NCBI RefSeq assembly: GCF_030506325.1
Contig: NZ_CP120683.1
Span: 930,001-994,000 of the forward strand
DNA: 64,000 nt
Source of the DNA: Tunicatimonas pelagia
GTDB lineage: Bacteria > Bacteroidota > Bacteroidia > Cytophagales > Cyclobacteriaceae
Direction: 5' to 3'
Shown piece by piece: positions 34,086-43,478 of this stretch; position 1 is the stretch's first letter; every line of letters begins with the position of its first letter. Made by a program: the position numbers and the translations under genes. The notes beneath the pieces are model-generated. The model was not told the DNA's origin. It made no database searches and worked only from the letters and a program-made list of their open reading frames with translations.

Positions 34086-35459
34086 CTAAATGAAAAATGT
34101 GTAGTACGGTTCATTGTTAGCTAGCCGATGGGCTAGTAAAGCTGCTTCACGAGCATGGTAATCACCCCACATGCTAGACTCACCGTTAGCGACTTTGCTG
34201 CCTTCGGGCACATAATCCCAGCCGTTGGGTTGGTGGTAAATGGAGTGCAAAATTAACCCCTGATGATCAGCATTGGCACTCAAATATGGTTCGCGGAATA
34301 ATGTATCTAGTACAGTAAGTCCGGCCTGAAAATACTTTTTACCACTTTCGTCTTTGCCTTTGCTCTGTAAATATTTTCCTAACCTTAATAGTCCCTGCGA
34401 AGCAATGGCAGCCGCTGAGCTATCAATCGGTTCGTAATCATTGTACGGATCAGACGGATTGTCCAGATAATCACCTAGCTGATGAAGGTTGGGGGCACCT
34501 GTATCCCAGTAAGGGATGCCATCAGTGGGCGAATATTCTATGTAAAAATCGCAGGTAGCTTCGGCAGCTTTTAACATGAAGCTTTCAATTTCAGCACGCT
34601 CGCCGTAACCGTTTAGTTCTTCGTCGCTGAGTGTCTCTAGAAATTCCAGTTCTTCAGCAAAGCCGCACATGGCCCAGGCCAAACCTCGGGTCCAAGTGGA
34701 GAATCCGGTGTAACCCTGTTGAGAATTGGGGCAGCGATAGTTACCATCTTTGGTATTAAAAACACACTCATGCGCCGCTCGGCCGCGAATATCATAGGTG
34801 TCGCGCCCCTCGCCGTAGAAGACGGAATAGTCAGCGGTAGCTTTCAGGTGCTGCAATGCCCGATGCAGCAGATTGATCTTCACATCGTTTTCGGTTTGCA
34901 GTACGTGACCTAACTGATGCGCCACCATCAGCGCCCGACACGAGCGGATAGTATCTACAAACAGCGAGTGCGGCCCGTTGAAAGAATGGATAAACCCTCC
35001 GCCTTTGGTCTTCGTCCAGCGAGTAGCCTGAGCGGCTCCCGAGGCTTTCAGTGCCATTTCGTAAAAGTGCTGCTCCCAATCGTTCTGAGCAGTTTTTCCT
35101 TCCCGCATCAAGCGGTGCAGGTTGCCGTAGGTGCTTACATTATTGAATCCGTGGTCGTGTACTCCGATGTGGCTCACGTGCGTAGCCATTACCTCAACGG
35201 TTTTATCACGACCAATCGTTAAAAATTGTTCATCACCGGTAGCATCAAACTGTAGTATAGCCGAGCCGTACTGAAAGCCCTGTGTCCACTCGGTCCAACC
35301 GCGAGTGGTATATTTTCCTTTTACGGTGAAAACGGGTGAGCCTTTGGTGGCATCGTAGTGGTTTTCAATATGTAGTATTTTCTGACCCGATAGTTCCCAG
35401 AAGGTGTCTAGTAATGGTTGTAATGATTCGGGGGTAAGTTGGTGGTTAATCTTCAGCAT
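34086..35459 (-). CDS. Glycoside hydrolase family 88-like unsaturated glucuronyl hydrolase
   Basis: 457 residues, (alpha/alpha)6 barrel. Family-like blocks: KYTTRGWTEWTQGFQYGSAIL, SHIGVHDHGFNN (Asp in the general-acid region), SQQGYTGFSTWTRGLAWAMCGFAEEL (about 244-269), EYSPTDGIPYWDTGAPN, EPIDSSAAAIASQGLLRLG and the closing SSMWGDYHAREAALL. Such enzymes hydrate the unsaturated uronic acid left by polysaccharide lyases. There is no signal peptide, which fits action on imported disaccharides in the cytoplasm, though most PUL copies are exported. Beyond a 367-bp gap lies the PUL on the same strand. Confidence 0.75.
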   Translation of the reverse strand: MLKINHQLTPESLQPLLDTFWELSGQKILHIENHYDATKGSPVFTVKGKYTTRGWTEWTQGFQYGSAILQFDATGDEQFLTIGRDKTVEVMATHVSHIGVHDHGFNNVSTYGNLHRLMREGKTAQNDWEQHFYEMALKASGAAQATRWTKTKGGGFIHSFNGPHSLFVDTIRSCRALMVAHQLGHVLQTENDVKINLLHRALQHLKATADYSVFYGEGRDTYDIRGRAAHECVFNTKDGNYRCPNSQQGYTGFSTWTRGLAWAMCGFAEELEFLETLSDEELNGYGERAEIESFMLKAAEATCDFYIEYSPTDGIPYWDTGAPNLHQLGDYLDNPSDPYNDYEPIDSSAAAIASQGLLRLGKYLQSKGKDESGKKYFQAGLTVLDTLFREPYLSANADHQGLILHSIYHQPNGWDYVPEGSKVANGESSMWGDYHAREAALLAHRLANNEPYYTFFI

Positions 35460-35526
35460 AAATAGTAAGAATTTGCCCGAAGATAGAGAGAATGCGTTAT
35501 CGGGGCAAGCTGAGAAGTAACTACTT

Positions 35527-35667
35527 AGGGCAAATGCATCAAAATCTGGATATGCTGATTTTAGAGAGTATGGGCACTTTCACACCTCACCTTCTCTTGA
35601 GCATGTAAAGCAAAAACTTACTTTATTAATTGGCAAAGCTATTTGAATATTTTGATGCGTTTGCCCT
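35527..35667. mobile_element. 141-bp MITE-like element or IS remnant
   Basis: AGGGCAAATGCATCAAAAT (35527-35545) is repeated inverted at 35649-35667 with one mismatch. Between them a frame is open (RANASKSGYADFREYGHFH..., ending in TGA at 35644-35646) which looks like the last 35-40 codons of a transposase, so this may be an internally deleted IS. No target duplication was evident. It fills part of the 367-bp gap 35460-35826; the rest holds nothing recognised. Confidence 0.65.
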
Positions 35668-35826
35668 GAAAATCCGTAGATCGCTTCTGGTGTAATGAAT
35701 AATTTTGTATGTATCGCTATTCTATTCAGCGAATCCAGGCGCATGTATTGTCTTCTCTACGTTTAATCAATACTGAGCACATGTAAGCCTTAGTCTTAGC
35801 AGAACAGGCGACTAATATCACTCGTA

Positions 35827-36849
35827 TTATTCCTTCAGCTCTACCGTAAATTCTTCAAAGACTACGGTCCGATCGCGAATGACAAGAGTGTCCTTCACGC
35901 TGTGGGTTTCGCTATTGGCTACGTCGGTGTAGTTATAATCTAGGTAAATCACGTCACGGGCTTTGCCGCCCCATTCACCGCCCCCTTCTATAAACTGGGC
36001 ACTTCCTGCAATCTGATAGGGGTCATCAGTGGCACTGCTAATAGTACCCGTGTTTTCGCTACCAAAGCTTAACTCCATCATTAGGTTACCGGGGCTGCTG
36101 TTGTCGCCTCGTCGCACAATGTTTTCTAGCGTGACCGATCGCCGACCAGTGGTATTGACCGGAACTACCTCGTCGCGCACTACGAATTCGCTGATGTAGA
36201 CGTTTTCTACCGTGTTACCGGCAGCATCGGTCATTACATCAATACCCCGGCGTAAGTAATTTCCGTGGTAGGGGTTGATATACTTGATACCGAATAGTGT
36301 GTAATCTTTGGGTAACTGGTTCCAGTGAGCCGGATTTACCCGGTCGGGGTTAGCCACTACGCTCTCACCTGAAAGTAACGTATCCAAACCCTCCAATTGA
36401 GTGATCCGCACCGGGATTACGTAGTTAACTCCCTCGCCGTAGGCAAGCGGATCATCGAAGAAACCGCCTGTCAGCTGTATCGGAATAATTCCTTTCATAC
36501 TGCCCGACGGAATGGTTAGCGGACTTTGTACCTCGGTAGTATAGTACTCCCCAGGAAGTGCCTGCACATTGGCTACATTATCCAGTAAGCTATTATCAAT
36601 CTCAAAGTGTACGCTACGGGCCTGATCATTCTCGTACACTCCCGCCATCGTCATCCCAATCTCAAATTGTTGGTTGTTGTCATTCTCGTTGATTCCCTGA
36701 TCGTAATTACCCAAAATTAGCGTTCGGATGGGGGTTTGGTAGGGAAAGTAGCCCGCCGTGGTGCCGTAATCCGGATAAACAACCTCTTGGTTTTGGCAAG
36801 CTACCGCGCCCAGAACCAAGAATGATAGTATTAAATGTTTGATATTCAT
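35827..36849 (-). CDS. PUL surface lipoprotein (DUF1735 + DUF5627-like)
   Basis: 340 residues, leader MNIKHLILSFLVLGAVAC with lipobox AVAC. The N-terminal half (about 25-175) has the DUF1735-like fold found in surface glycan-binding proteins (FEIGMTMAGVYENDQARSVHFEIDNSLL, YYTTEVQSPLTIPSGSMKGIIPIQL, YVIPVRITQ). The C-terminal half (about 190-340, YHGNYLRRGIDVM, GEWGGKARDVIYLDYNYTD, DTLVIRDRTV) matches DUF5627. Third component after a SusC/SusD pair, so likely a surface glycan-binding protein. It follows SusD by 41 bp. Confidence 0.82.
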   Translation of the reverse strand: MNIKHLILSFLVLGAVACQNQEVVYPDYGTTAGYFPYQTPIRTLILGNYDQGINENDNNQQFEIGMTMAGVYENDQARSVHFEIDNSLLDNVANVQALPGEYYTTEVQSPLTIPSGSMKGIIPIQLTGGFFDDPLAYGEGVNYVIPVRITQLEGLDTLLSGESVVANPDRVNPAHWNQLPKDYTLFGIKYINPYHGNYLRRGIDVMTDAAGNTVENVYISEFVVRDEVVPVNTTGRRSVTLENIVRRGDNSSPGNLMMELSFGSENTGTISSATDDPYQIAGSAQFIEGGGEWGGKARDVIYLDYNYTDVANSETHSVKDTLVIRDRTVVFEEFTVELKE

Positions 36850-36890
36850 ATCGTAAATATTTTACAGTGTATCACAGTTATTTAAAGGAA

Positions 36891-38600
36891 TTACCAGCCC
36901 CGGTTCTGCTCCAGCGCACTAAACTTCACTGTTTCTGACTGGGGAATTGGGCCATAAATAGCTCGCTCGCCGTACTGCCGAGGTTCCACATCTAGCAGGG
37001 TATACTGGTTACCATTGAATAAAATACCGTCTACGCCCTCGTCTAAATCTAGCATCCAGCGGCGCATATCCCAGAAGCGGTGCCCCTCAAAGCAAAGCTC
37101 CAGGCGACGTTCATTGCGAATGAGATCGCGCATAGCAGTTTGGTCAGTAATGGTTTGTAGATAATTATCGGGCTGTTCAATACCCGCTCGCTGGCGAATA
37201 GCGGAGATGATCTGGCGGGCAGTCATCCCGCCCACGGCAAAGTCTGGTCCACCTAACTCGTTGGCAGCTTCAGCTAATACCAAGAATATATCAGTGTAGC
37301 GAAGGAACACCAAGAAATGCTCTTGCGAAGTGATGGAACCATCGTTATTGATAACCACGTCGGGGCGCAGAAGCTTCTTGAGATAGTATCCGGTTCGGGT
37401 AGATAATCCCAGAATGGCATCTACCTGGTCTATACCTGCTCCCACTCCCGTAAAAATGGTATTGTCGCCGAGGGTATTTCCGTTGTACAAAATGTACTGG
37501 GCTAAACGAGGGTCACGACCTTCGTACGGGTTACCGACATCGTAGCCCGAATTAGGGTTAGAAATAGGGTACCCATTTAGCATTGGGAAGGCATCTACCA
37601 AGTTCTGAGAGGGGTTCACGAAGCCATCACCGTTCAGTGAAGGTGGAAACGCTACTTCCTCAGCAAAAGAACTGGCTCCCACTGAATTTCGCCATAGAAT
37701 CTCTGATAAATCCCGATCGCTATTTTCGTCGTAGAATGCAACTCCACCGGGATCAAGACCGGCTATACCACCAATATTATTGATAAGCTCTGCCGCCAGA
37801 TTGGCTGCCTGCTGGTAGTAATCGCCCTGACCGTTCAGAAACGCCGGACTAGCAGCTAGTAAGTTGAGTTTGGCCTGGAATGCCTTAATAATCCTTCCAC
37901 TAATCCGCAAGCGGTTGTTGTCACCGAAAACGAAGCGGTAGGCTTCAGGATCGTAGGATTCGTAGCGAGCGGGAATGTCAGCCGCATTGTCGTAGTCCAT
38001 CGGTAGTAGCGCGAGTGCCTCCTCAAAGTCGGCATTGATCTTCGCCACGGATTCTTCAAAGCTAAGACGAGGAATATTGAAGTCGCCCGCCGGATCAATA
38101 AATTCAGTATAGTACTGAATGCCCAGCAGCTCGCCAGACTGGCTTGCCCCGGCATGTCCCTGAAGCACGTACATATGATGTACCGCCCGCATGGCCAGGG
38201 CTTCTCCCCGCAAGCGAAGCTCAAATAACTCGTTCGTAGCCGTATCACGCTTCCACTGCACATTTTCAATGGTTGATATGAAACGGTTGATGTAAAAGAT
38301 GGGTTCGTACTTATCCCAGCGGCTCACCGGGTTAAACTGGGCTGCCCACTGCCCTACTGCCATTTGGCGAAGGCCATTGTTGATATTATTAGTCACTGCA
38401 TCATCGGTAGCCACTTCGGTAAATTGGTACTGATTAATTAAGCCTACGTAGGCATTTATCAGCACCCCTTCAGCAAAAGCCGGATCAAAGTCCAGACGGT
38501 CAGCATCTAACACATTTTCGTCTACGGGTTCAATCAACTCCTCGCAACTGAAAACCCCTACTAGGGCAATTAGGATAAAATATTTATATAGATTTTTCAT
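36891..38600 (-). CDS. SusD/RagB-family glycan-binding lipoprotein (pair 2)
   Basis: 569 residues, leader MKNLYKYFILIALVGVFSC. SusD features: TPR-like helices (ELRLRGEALAMRAVHHMYVLQGHAG, about 128-152), the RagB C-terminal region FLRYTDIFLVLAEAANELGG, ISAIRQRAGI, IRNERRLELCFEGHRFWDMRRWMLD (about 494-518) and QNRGW at the end. It caps the partner SusC barrel at the cell surface and binds oligosaccharide. 18 bp downstream of its SusC. Confidence 0.93.
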   Translation of the reverse strand: MKNLYKYFILIALVGVFSCEELIEPVDENVLDADRLDFDPAFAEGVLINAYVGLINQYQFTEVATDDAVTNNINNGLRQMAVGQWAAQFNPVSRWDKYEPIFYINRFISTIENVQWKRDTATNELFELRLRGEALAMRAVHHMYVLQGHAGASQSGELLGIQYYTEFIDPAGDFNIPRLSFEESVAKINADFEEALALLPMDYDNAADIPARYESYDPEAYRFVFGDNNRLRISGRIIKAFQAKLNLLAASPAFLNGQGDYYQQAANLAAELINNIGGIAGLDPGGVAFYDENSDRDLSEILWRNSVGASSFAEEVAFPPSLNGDGFVNPSQNLVDAFPMLNGYPISNPNSGYDVGNPYEGRDPRLAQYILYNGNTLGDNTIFTGVGAGIDQVDAILGLSTRTGYYLKKLLRPDVVINNDGSITSQEHFLVFLRYTDIFLVLAEAANELGGPDFAVGGMTARQIISAIRQRAGIEQPDNYLQTITDQTAMRDLIRNERRLELCFEGHRFWDMRRWMLDLDEGVDGILFNGNQYTLLDVEPRQYGERAIYGPIPQSETVKFSALEQNRGW

Positions 38601-38618
38601 ATTTGCAGTAATGTTAGG

Positions 38619-41543
38619 TTAGAAACTAGCCCGTAATCCGGCGGAGTAGGAGCGGTACATCGGCTCGCTACCAATGCGTAACTGGCGGATGTCTCGGTTC
38701 TCAGCTAACTCTAGCAGATTATTTCCAGCTACGTAGATACTAATGTTCGCCATATTGAGCTTACCGACCCAAGTACTCGGCAGTTGGTAGGTCAGCTGCG
38801 CCCGCTGGATGGTGAAGTAGGAATTGTCGTACATCCAGAAAGTTGAGTTTTGGAGGTTATTATTACTCTGCTGAGACGATAGCCGGGGGTAGGTAGCCGT
38901 AGCTGCCGTTTCTTCTGTCCAACGATCCAGTACCACCTCCGAGTACTTATCAAAGCCATCTACCCAGAAGTAGCTGCTATTTCGCTGTGCTTGACTCCCT
39001 ACCTGGCTCACTCCCAGCACAAATAAACTTAAACCCCTGTACTCTAACCGAAGGTCAGTGCTGAACGTCCAGGGGGCAAACCACCGACCAATCTCCACTT
39101 GGTCGCGATCATCTATGGTACCATCGTTGTTCTGATCCTGGTAGCGAATGTCGCCCGGGCGAACGCTACCGTAGGCTGATTGAGGTAAGCCTTCCCGTAA
39201 GGAACCGTCTTCGGTAAAGTCATCAGCGGTATAGAAGCCCAGGTCTTCCAGCCCCCACATGGCATCGGCGGGCCGCCCTTGGCGGAACTGGTAGCTATCT
39301 TCGTACACTTCATCTACCAGCAGTCGCTCGGTTTCGGCGTAAGTGGCTCGTGCCCCTACTCCAATGCCTAGCTGACCAACTTGCTCAGAAAGCTGTACGC
39401 CCATTTCCAGTCCCTGAATACGGGTTGCATTGTAGTTGCTGTAAGGGGTAAAATCATCGTAAAAAGATGGGAACTGAGTAGTAAGGCGGGTAACCTGATT
39501 ATCAATATCGGTACGGAAGGCGTTCATCTCTACCCAGAGGTTGCCGAATACTGAACCTTCAAACCCAAAGTTGATGTCCTTGCGCTGCTCAAAGCCAAAA
39601 TTAGGGTTAGGTCCCTGCTGTATCCGGGTGACTTGGTTGGTGAATCCATCGGCCCAAGCGTAAGTAGATCCACCTTGCGCGTAGATTTCCCGGTACAAAA
39701 AGTAGTCCGATACACTTCCACCGAGGTTGAGATTACCCGACGTAATTCTTATGTCCGAATTTATGATACCGGCGGTCGCCCTGATTTTCAAATAGTCAAT
39801 CCAGTTAGCTTCACCCAGAAAGTTTTCTTCGCTTAGTACGTAGGCAATTCCGGCACTGGGCGAAAAAGTACCCCGGTTGCCCTCTGGTAACTTCACCGAA
39901 TTCACGTAGGCCGAACTAACATCAAGAAATAGTTTATTGTCAAAGCTGTAGTTCAACTGTAATCCGACGTGGGCATTCTTTTGGGGCTGAGCTTGGTTCT
40001 GAAGATAGGTGTTATTGGCGTAACCAATCAGCGAGGCACTAATGCGGTGCTTCTCAGCTAACTGCCTATCGTAATTCAGCATTCCGTAGAAACCATAACG
40101 GGTTAGGAAGTTTTGGGTGTTCACGCTTTCGGTAAGGTCGCGTAGGTCTTGTTCACCGATACGGTTAAGCCCTACAATCATCCCTTCATCCCAAGTAGGC
40201 TCGTACACTGAGTAAGAATTATTCACCGACTGGGAGTAGATATTGTAGAAGTCAAAGCTTACGTAGGTTTTGGCCGAAAGTCCCTTCACAAACTGGTCCA
40301 GGTCAAAATTAATGGCGTTATTTACCTGAGTGATGCGGGTGATAAACTCCTGATAGCCACCCGCTAATGCATCAGCAATCGGCGTATTATTTTGAAATGC
40401 TTGAGCACCCCCCAGCAGATTCCCCCCATAAACATTAGCTGCCGCCAATTGTCCGGCCAGCGCAGGGTTACCTACAGTGTCTATCAGGGAAACCGGTAGT
40501 AACGGGGCGAATGTCTCAGGTCTGCGGATGGATGCTTCCCGGAACCAGTTGCCCCGGGCGGTTTTTCGGGTCCTTACCATAGACACTACATCCAGGCTAC
40601 TGGTAATAAAGTTGTTGACCCGAAAGTTGATGTTCCCCCGAACATTGAAACGGTGGTCACCTGCGTTAGCTTCCGGGTTGAGACGAAGCAGTGAGCTGGA
40701 GTTATTGTACCCCATATTAATATAGTACTGGGTCTTTTCACTTCCGCCCGAGAACTCAGCAATCGCATTGACAAAGGACAAAGACGGGTTGAGGTACTCT
40801 GAAGAGTAGTAGTCAACATTTGGGTAGCGGTAGGGATTTTCGCCACTACGGAAGTTATCAATCAGCTCTTCACTAAAAGCAGGGTTGAGTCCGTCATTGA
40901 GGCGGGCTTCATTGAATAGCTGCATATAGTCCGCTGAACCTAAGTAATTTGGTAGGGATACCGGACGGGATACTCCGTAGCTGGCGGTTACGTTGGCGCG
41001 ACGGTAGCGGGCGTCTCCCCGCTTAGTAGTTACCACTATTACGCCGTTGATCCCCATTGTTCCGTACTGGGCCACGGCGTTCGCATCTTTGAGCACGGTA
41101 ATTTGTTCAATTTCCTCCGCGTTTAGTAAGTCAATGGACCGACCGGGAATACCATCTACCACAATCAGGGCACCACCCAATCCGCGGATATTATCGCTAC
41201 CGTATACTCCCACAATTCTTCCCAGCAGGGCATCCTGCACCCGCTGGGTATTGTCGTAGCCCAAATAAGAATCCGGACGAATGGCCGATACCGCCCCCAC
41301 TACCTCGCGCTTACTTTTCTTATTGAAGCCCAGATCAATTGTGTCGCTTAGCTGAAACCTATCCCCGGCATTTTCTATCAGTGCCTCCGGTAAGTCCATC
41401 AAGGTACTATCTACATTTTGTCCGAAGGAAGTAAATGCTATACCGAGCAAGCAGTTCAAAAGAAGCACTTTGCTGAGAATATCCCCCTTCCCGCCTTTTT
41501 TAAAGGGGGATTGTATTTTGTTAAGTTTTAGATGTATTGTCAT
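38619..41543 (-). CDS. SusC/RagA-family TonB receptor (pair 2), no regulatory-like N-domain
   Basis: 974 residues. Starts MTIHLKLNK, then a segment coded by a palindromic repeat (IQSPFKKGGKGDI), then the signal-peptide core SKVLLLNCLLGIAFTSFGQ. After about 40 residues the plug begins directly (KREVVGAVSAIRP, DALLGRIVGVYGSDNIRGLGGALIVVDGIPGRS, VLKDANAVAQYGTMGINGVIVVTTKRG). The CarboxypepD_reg domain and TonB-box region usual in SusC are missing or very short. The barrel is full length and ends YSAGLRASF. Imports oligosaccharide with the adjacent SusD. Confidence 0.92.
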   Translation of the reverse strand: MTIHLKLNKIQSPFKKGGKGDILSKVLLLNCLLGIAFTSFGQNVDSTLMDLPEALIENAGDRFQLSDTIDLGFNKKSKREVVGAVSAIRPDSYLGYDNTQRVQDALLGRIVGVYGSDNIRGLGGALIVVDGIPGRSIDLLNAEEIEQITVLKDANAVAQYGTMGINGVIVVTTKRGDARYRRANVTASYGVSRPVSLPNYLGSADYMQLFNEARLNDGLNPAFSEELIDNFRSGENPYRYPNVDYYSSEYLNPSLSFVNAIAEFSGGSEKTQYYINMGYNNSSSLLRLNPEANAGDHRFNVRGNINFRVNNFITSSLDVVSMVRTRKTARGNWFREASIRRPETFAPLLPVSLIDTVGNPALAGQLAAANVYGGNLLGGAQAFQNNTPIADALAGGYQEFITRITQVNNAINFDLDQFVKGLSAKTYVSFDFYNIYSQSVNNSYSVYEPTWDEGMIVGLNRIGEQDLRDLTESVNTQNFLTRYGFYGMLNYDRQLAEKHRISASLIGYANNTYLQNQAQPQKNAHVGLQLNYSFDNKLFLDVSSAYVNSVKLPEGNRGTFSPSAGIAYVLSEENFLGEANWIDYLKIRATAGIINSDIRITSGNLNLGGSVSDYFLYREIYAQGGSTYAWADGFTNQVTRIQQGPNPNFGFEQRKDINFGFEGSVFGNLWVEMNAFRTDIDNQVTRLTTQFPSFYDDFTPYSNYNATRIQGLEMGVQLSEQVGQLGIGVGARATYAETERLLVDEVYEDSYQFRQGRPADAMWGLEDLGFYTADDFTEDGSLREGLPQSAYGSVRPGDIRYQDQNNDGTIDDRDQVEIGRWFAPWTFSTDLRLEYRGLSLFVLGVSQVGSQAQRNSSYFWVDGFDKYSEVVLDRWTEETAATATYPRLSSQQSNNNLQNSTFWMYDNSYFTIQRAQLTYQLPSTWVGKLNMANISIYVAGNNLLELAENRDIRQLRIGSEPMYRSYSAGLRASF
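41481..41511. repeat. Palindromic element inside the SusC signal-peptide region
   Basis: ATCCCCCTT (41481-41489) pairs with AAGGGGGAT (41503-41511) around a C- and T-rich centre. It is of the class of short dispersed palindromes often read as SPFKKGGKG in reading frames. Here it codes residues about 9-22 of the SusC precursor in frame. Confidence 0.7.
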
Positions 41544-41557
41544 AGTTTTTTAATTAT

Positions 41558-41634
41558 TAGTCCACGGCTCATAGTCTACAGTCCACAGTTTATTGCGAAT
41601 CAACTATGGACTATGGACTGTCGACTGTTGACTC
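41558..41634. repeat. Heptamer array (TAGTCYA/TGGACTA) with inverted arms, within the PUL
   Basis: Eleven phased units. The left arm has TAGTCCA, CGGCTCA, TAGTCTA, CAGTCCA, CAGTTTA (41558-41592), the centre TTGCGAA, and the right arm TCAACTA, TGGACTA, TGGACTG, TCGACTG, TTGACTC (41600-41634). The arms are complementary. It separates SusD of pair 1 from SusC of pair 2. Confidence 0.85.
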
Positions 41635-41646
41635 TTATATTTTGCC

Positions 41647-43467
41647 TTACCATCCTGGATTTTGCCCGAAACCAGCGTAAAGCTGCGTATCATTCTGGGG
41701 AAAAGGCAGCCAGTAGTGTTTCTCTTCAAATACCTTGGTACGGATCACTTCTTCCTGAAAGAAAGTACGCCCCTCGTCAAAGCGAAGTCCGGTTTTTTCT
41801 TTGTACCGATCCAGTTCGCCGAGCCGCCACCGTCGTAAGTCCATCCAGCGATGACCTTCCCAGCTTAGCTCTACCGCCCGCTCCCGCCGTATTTCGTCCA
41901 TAAATTTCTGGTTATCACTCGCAAACTGTACGGCACCTACTCCAGCCCGATTTCTTAGCACGTTGATCGCCTGCTCGGCGGTTAGGGAATAGAATGAAGG
42001 GGCTTGCTGGGCACCGTAGGCCGCGTGGGCTGCTTCCGCGTACATCAGGTATACATCGGTAAGTCGCATATGCAAGCGGAAGGGTAGATAATTGCCTATT
42101 TTATTATCAAACTGATTGAACGAAAGCCCGTACCACTTTTTAGAAAGATAGCCGGTTTGGCTGCCCAAGTCTACCGTCGGAAAACGGTGGGCACCACCAT
42201 CGTAAAGCTGGGCAAAGCGATGCACCTCATTGTCACCGCTGGCCGACCCCAGGTTTTCCACCATCTGGTCGCCATCTACTACTACCCACTTGTAAAATCG
42301 GGGATCCCGTCCTTCCCAGGGGTTGTTAGGATCGTAGTTGGGACTATCTTCGGTAGATAAGCCATCGGCCATGCCAAAGTTGTAGTGGATATAATTATGA
42401 GTAGGAAACTGCGTATCGCGCTGGTCGCAGTGGCTGCCGATTTGAAAACCTTGCGCCAAGAAGCGGGGAAACCAACCGATATCACCCGATTGGCTAAAGA
42501 TAAACTCGGTACTACCCGGATAAATGTAGCCCGTAGTCCCGCTAAAGGAATAGAATACATCTTGGTAATTATCCATTGTGGCCAATTCGTAGCGTCCGGA
42601 TTCGTCCAGCTTTAGCACTTCGGCAAAAGCCTCGGTTGCCATTTCGCAGAGCTGCTGATCGTAATCGTAGGGGTCAGTAGAGCCTTTCATCAGCGGGCTA
42701 GCCGCAAACAGTAAGTTTTTACCCTTAAAAGACCAAGCAGCTCCTTTAGTAGCCCGAAACTGATTGATCCCTTTGGTCTTTTGCCCCGCTGGATGGTTGT
42801 CCCAGTCGGCAGGCAATAGTTGAGTGGCCAGCGCAAAGTCATCGTCAATGGCTAACGCTGTTTCCTTGTATGTTTCCGGACGCGCCAGCTCCCAATCTTC
42901 CGAGTCTAACGATCGGTCGATGTAGGGGATGCGCCCCCAGAATTTCATAATCTCGTGGTGAAAAAAGGCGCGGAAAAAGTAAGCTTGCCCCAGCAGCACA
43001 TCTTTCTCTTCCTGGGTAGCATCTACAATCAGATTGGCATTTTCAATAATGAGGTTGGCTTTCCGAATACCCGCCCAGCTACTTTGCCAAACCCCGGCTC
43101 TTCTGAATGGTAAGTTGTCGCCCGTTTTAGGATTCTCATTGTAGAAATAGGTACCAATGCCAGTGCCTCCGGTGTTAATCCAGTTCCAGTAGCGACCCTG
43201 GTCAATGTGGAAGTCGAACTGCCAGTTTTGGTTGCCAATGGCATCATCACCGTAGCACATGTAGCCCTGCCAGTGAGTTGCGGTACCGTAGTTTACCACC
43301 ATCGCGTACATTTCCTCCACAAAACCCTGCACGTTGTCAAAGTTTTTGAAGACTTCCTCTTGATCTAGGTTCGTCTCTATGGTTTTATCCAGATAATCCT
43401 CACAAGCGGTAGTCATCAGTAGCAGACTACCTAACATCCCCGCTAGTTTTATATAAAATCTATTCAT
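41647..43467 (-). CDS. SusD/RagB-family lipoprotein (pair 1)
   Basis: 606 residues, leader MNRFYIKLAGMLGSLLLMTTAC with lipobox TTAC. EDYLDKTIETNLDQEEVF follows, typical of mature SusD; helices LLGQAYFFRAFFHHEIMKFWGRIPYID (about 134-160); RagB region LRLTDVYLMYAEAAHAAYG, INVLRNRAGVG, IRRERAVELSWEGHRWMDLRRWRLGELD (about 523-550) and the ending FGQNPGW. Surface glycan binder of the first SusC. 12 bp separate it from that SusC. Confidence 0.93.
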   Translation of the reverse strand: MNRFYIKLAGMLGSLLLMTTACEDYLDKTIETNLDQEEVFKNFDNVQGFVEEMYAMVVNYGTATHWQGYMCYGDDAIGNQNWQFDFHIDQGRYWNWINTGGTGIGTYFYNENPKTGDNLPFRRAGVWQSSWAGIRKANLIIENANLIVDATQEEKDVLLGQAYFFRAFFHHEIMKFWGRIPYIDRSLDSEDWELARPETYKETALAIDDDFALATQLLPADWDNHPAGQKTKGINQFRATKGAAWSFKGKNLLFAASPLMKGSTDPYDYDQQLCEMATEAFAEVLKLDESGRYELATMDNYQDVFYSFSGTTGYIYPGSTEFIFSQSGDIGWFPRFLAQGFQIGSHCDQRDTQFPTHNYIHYNFGMADGLSTEDSPNYDPNNPWEGRDPRFYKWVVVDGDQMVENLGSASGDNEVHRFAQLYDGGAHRFPTVDLGSQTGYLSKKWYGLSFNQFDNKIGNYLPFRLHMRLTDVYLMYAEAAHAAYGAQQAPSFYSLTAEQAINVLRNRAGVGAVQFASDNQKFMDEIRRERAVELSWEGHRWMDLRRWRLGELDRYKEKTGLRFDEGRTFFQEEVIRTKVFEEKHYWLPFPQNDTQLYAGFGQNPGW

Positions 43468-43478
43468 AATGGGTCTTT

